Assembly (NCBI GenBank): GCA_021847625.1
Contig: JAJZQK010000132.1
Location: 1 to 7,765, forward strand
Reading direction: 5' to 3'
Source of the DNA: Chloroflexota bacterium
GTDB taxonomy: Bacteria; Chloroflexota; FW602-bin22; JAMCYS01
Length of the DNA: 7,765 bases
The notes beneath the pieces are model-generated. The model searched no databases, was not told where the DNA came from, and saw only the letters and a program-made list of their open reading frames with translations. The position numbers and the translations under genes are program-made. Within the stretch, counting starts at the first letter, position 1, and each line of letters begins with the position of its first letter. Positions 5,960 to 7,765 of the stretch are shown piece by piece.

Positions 5960-5978
5960 TGGGCTAGAGAATAGCCCA
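5960..5978. promoter_or_regulatory. Stem-loop between racemase and transporter genes
   Basis: TGGGCTA (5960-5966) pairs exactly with TAGCCCA (5972-5978) around the loop GAGAA. It lies 60 bases after the racemase stop. No T-tract follows, so it is not a typical intrinsic terminator; it may be an mRNA processing or stability element, or part of the transporter leader. Confidence 0.45.
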
Positions 5979-6034
5979 CTGACTAGACCCGGAACATCGT
6001 TTCTCTGCACTAATCGGTAACACTGGTAGTGAAC

Positions 6035-6083
6035 CTAGCCGGAGGCGGTTTGTACCGCCGTAGTCCAACAAAAACTAGGCTAG
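6035..6083 (+). promoter_or_regulatory. Nested stem-loop in the transporter leader, next to the ribosome site
   Basis: An outer 6-bp stem CTAGCC/GGCTAG (6035-6040 with 6078-6083) encloses an inner 6-bp hairpin GGCGGT-TTGT-ACCGCC (6044-6059). The outer stem ends 2 bases before the SD-like GAGGTG (6086-6091) of the transporter gene, so folding could affect initiation. It does not match any riboswitch or T-box consensus I know. Confidence 0.4.
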
Positions 6084-6095
6084 TAGAGGTGGGGT

Positions 6096-7727
6096 ATGGC
6101 TTCGGAGAGTGTTCCGGCTGGCGTTGCGCCAGCGGTAGAGGAAGAGTACCATCCTCGTGCACTGGAGCCCGGCGTTCTGATAATGACGGTGCTCCTCTCG
6201 GTAATCGGTGCTATTGTCGGTCTGCAGATCCTTACCACGCTTGGCGTGACCCCCAACACCGCCATCGTCGGCGTGCTGGTGGCAATCGCCATCTCCCGCA
6301 TCCCCTTGCCCGGCTTCGGGCGGTTCCGATCCATCCATCGTCAGAACCTCGTCCAGTCCAACATCTCCAGCGCCACCTTCGGGGCGGCGAACTCGCTGCT
6401 GCTACCCATCGGCATCCCGGTGTTGATGGGAATGCCCGAGCTGCTCACGCCCATGCTCATCGGCGCGACGATGGGTATGTTGATAGACCTGGCGATGCTG
6501 TACTGGCTCTTCGACTCCCGCATCTTCGCCGGGCGCAACGCCTGGCCTCCCGGTGTGGCGGCGGCGGAGGCGATCAACGCCGGCGACAAGGGTGGCCGGC
6601 GCGCCCTCCTGCTGGTTGGGGGCACCGTGCTCGGCATGCTCGGCGCCTGGCAGGGCGTGTCCATGTCGGCCTTCGGCGTGGCCTTCATCGGCAACATCTT
6701 TGCCCTGACGATGTTCGGCGTCGGCCTCCTCATCCGCGGCTACGCTGGGCCGCTCGCGGGCTTGGACATCAACGCGATGTACATCCCGCACGGCATGATG
6801 ATCGGTGCCGGCCTGGTGGCCCTTATCCAGGTTGGCATGATCATCTTGCGGCGCCAGGCCAAGGCGAAGGCAGCGGCGGCTGGGGCAGAGGCTGCCTCGG
6901 AGGTGACGCGCTCGGAGGCCGACCTAGGCAAGGGCGTCGCCAAGGGGCTCGGCCTCTATCTGCTCGCGGCCATCGTCCTCGCGGCCATATCCGGCCTCAC
7001 CGGCCAGATGTCGGCCGTCCAGTTGGTGGTCTGGGTCGTCTTCGCCGCTATCGCCTGCGTGGCCGCGGAGTTCATCGTCGGCCTCTCGGCAATGCACGCC
7101 GGCTGGTTCCCCGCCTTCGCGACGGCCCTGATCTTCCTCGTCCTCGGCATGATCATGGGCTTCCCACCCATCGCCCTCGGGCTGCTCGTCGGCTTCGTGG
7201 CCTCCGGTGGCCCTGCCTTCGCCGATGCTGGCTACGACCTGAAGGCCGGTTGGCATCTGCGCAAGGGCGGTAGCCGTTCCTTCGAGATGCAGGGCCGCTT
7301 CCAGCAGATCATCGCCGGTCTGGTCGGCCTCGGCGTGGCCTGGGTGATGGTCGTTCTGTTCCACAACCTCTATTTCGCCAACAACCTCTTCCCGCCCGTG
7401 GATAGGGTCTACGCCTCTACCATCGCCGCGGGCGTGGACGCCAGCGTGTTGACAAGCCTCCTGATCTGGGCGATACCCGGGGCGATAATCCAGTTCATCG
7501 GCGGTCCGGACCGCCAGATGGGGATTCTCCTCGCCACCGGCCTGCTGATTTTGAATCCGCTGGCCGGCTGGGCGGTGCTCGTCGGCATCGCCATCCGGAT
7601 GGCCATGCTGCGGATATATGGCCAGAAGGCGGAAACGCCGATGACCATCGTGGCGGCCGGCTGTATCGCCGGCGACGCGCTATACGGATTCGGCAGCGCC
7701 GCCGCCAGAGCGAAATGGACCATCTAG
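6096..7727 (+). CDS. OPT-family oligopeptide transporter
   Basis: The 543-residue product is a polytopic inner-membrane protein of the OPT (oligopeptide transporter) family, which imports small peptides or metal chelates with protons. After a soluble N-terminus of about 25 residues, hydrophobic spans fill nearly the whole length. A charged, alanine-rich loop (residues 249-285) divides two halves. Family signatures are HRQNLVQSNISSATFGAANS (81-100), NAWPPGVAAAEAI (148-160) and GGPAFADAGYDLKAGW (371-386). The C-terminal GGPDRQMGILLATGLL and AGCIAGDALYGFG also fit. It is shorter than eukaryotic OPTs but normal for the bacterial short type. The ATG has GAGGTG 4 bases upstream (6086-6091). A 195-bp structured spacer separates it from the racemase gene; no convincing own promoter was seen, so read-through is possible. 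Peptide versus metal-chelate substrate cannot be decided here. Confidence 0.93.
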   Translation: MASESVPAGVAPAVEEEYHPRALEPGVLIMTVLLSVIGAIVGLQILTTLGVTPNTAIVGVLVAIAISRIPLPGFGRFRSIHRQNLVQSNISSATFGAANSLLLPIGIPVLMGMPELLTPMLIGATMGMLIDLAMLYWLFDSRIFAGRNAWPPGVAAAEAINAGDKGGRRALLLVGGTVLGMLGAWQGVSMSAFGVAFIGNIFALTMFGVGLLIRGYAGPLAGLDINAMYIPHGMMIGAGLVALIQVGMIILRRQAKAKAAAAGAEAASEVTRSEADLGKGVAKGLGLYLLAAIVLAAISGLTGQMSAVQLVVWVVFAAIACVAAEFIVGLSAMHAGWFPAFATALIFLVLGMIMGFPPIALGLLVGFVASGGPAFADAGYDLKAGWHLRKGGSRSFEMQGRFQQIIAGLVGLGVAWVMVVLFHNLYFANNLFPPVDRVYASTIAAGVDASVLTSLLIWAIPGAIIQFIGGPDRQMGILLATGLLILNPLAGWAVLVGIAIRMAMLRIYGQKAETPMTIVAAGCIAGDALYGFGSAAARAKWTI

Positions 7728-7765
7728 GTAGTCACGCTTAGTGCACAACCGCCGTGGCGACCGTA

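Noticed and set aside
6041..6064. T-box-like sequence (GTACCGCCG) in the transporter leader
   Set aside because: It lacks the T-box core and a terminator/antiterminator pair with a T-run.
6029..7273. 414-residue open frame overlapping the OPT transporter
   Set aside because: It is a +1-shifted shadow with an Arg/Gly/His/Pro-rich composition typical of GC-rich DNA read out of frame. The OPT frame has clear family motifs.

Overview
This is a GC-rich bacterial window of 7,765 bases. It holds seven protein-coding genes, the first cut by the left edge, and no RNA genes, CRISPR array or recognisable insertion sequence. The taxon cannot be fixed from sequence alone. A squalene-hopene cyclase, a type 2 isopentenyl-diphosphate isomerase, a DUF116 protein and a short OPT-family transporter, together with high GC and a heptamer repeat between genes, would fit a Chloroflexota-like or other environmental bacterium. 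That is a low-confidence guess.

Left part (1-2671): the 3' third of a squalene-hopene cyclase gene overlaps a DUF116 gene by 4 bases (ATGA). About 480 non-coding bases follow, with a 7-bp tandem repeat, a GC-rich hairpin and a perfect 9-bp palindrome. Next comes an FMN-dependent type 2 IPP isomerase; its best start is a GTG at 1502 with a strong Shine-Dalgarno (SD) sequence, not the earlier TTG. Together these point to isoprenoid and hopanoid lipid synthesis.

Middle (2672-4990): a multi-pass membrane protein of the flippase-like/UPF0104 (LPG synthase TM) superfamily sits behind a perfect 10-bp stem-loop. It converges on a two-gene minus-strand operon, and the facing stop codons share a CTAG. 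The operon encodes an unrecognised conserved protein with a C-terminal five-cysteine cluster, followed by an SSAT-like GNAT acetyltransferase. A sigma70-like promoter lies upstream of the operon.

Right part (5041-7765): a divergent intergenic region carries promoter candidates in both directions and an inverted repeat over one -35 box. It leads into an Asp/Glu/hydantoin racemase-family gene, then a structured 195-bp spacer, then an OPT-family oligopeptide transporter. The racemase and transporter may form a peptide or amino-acid scavenging unit. Nothing here is clearly a new system. The best leads are the coupling of DUF116 to hopanoid cyclisation, the unnamed cysteine-cluster protein, and several palindromic leader elements.
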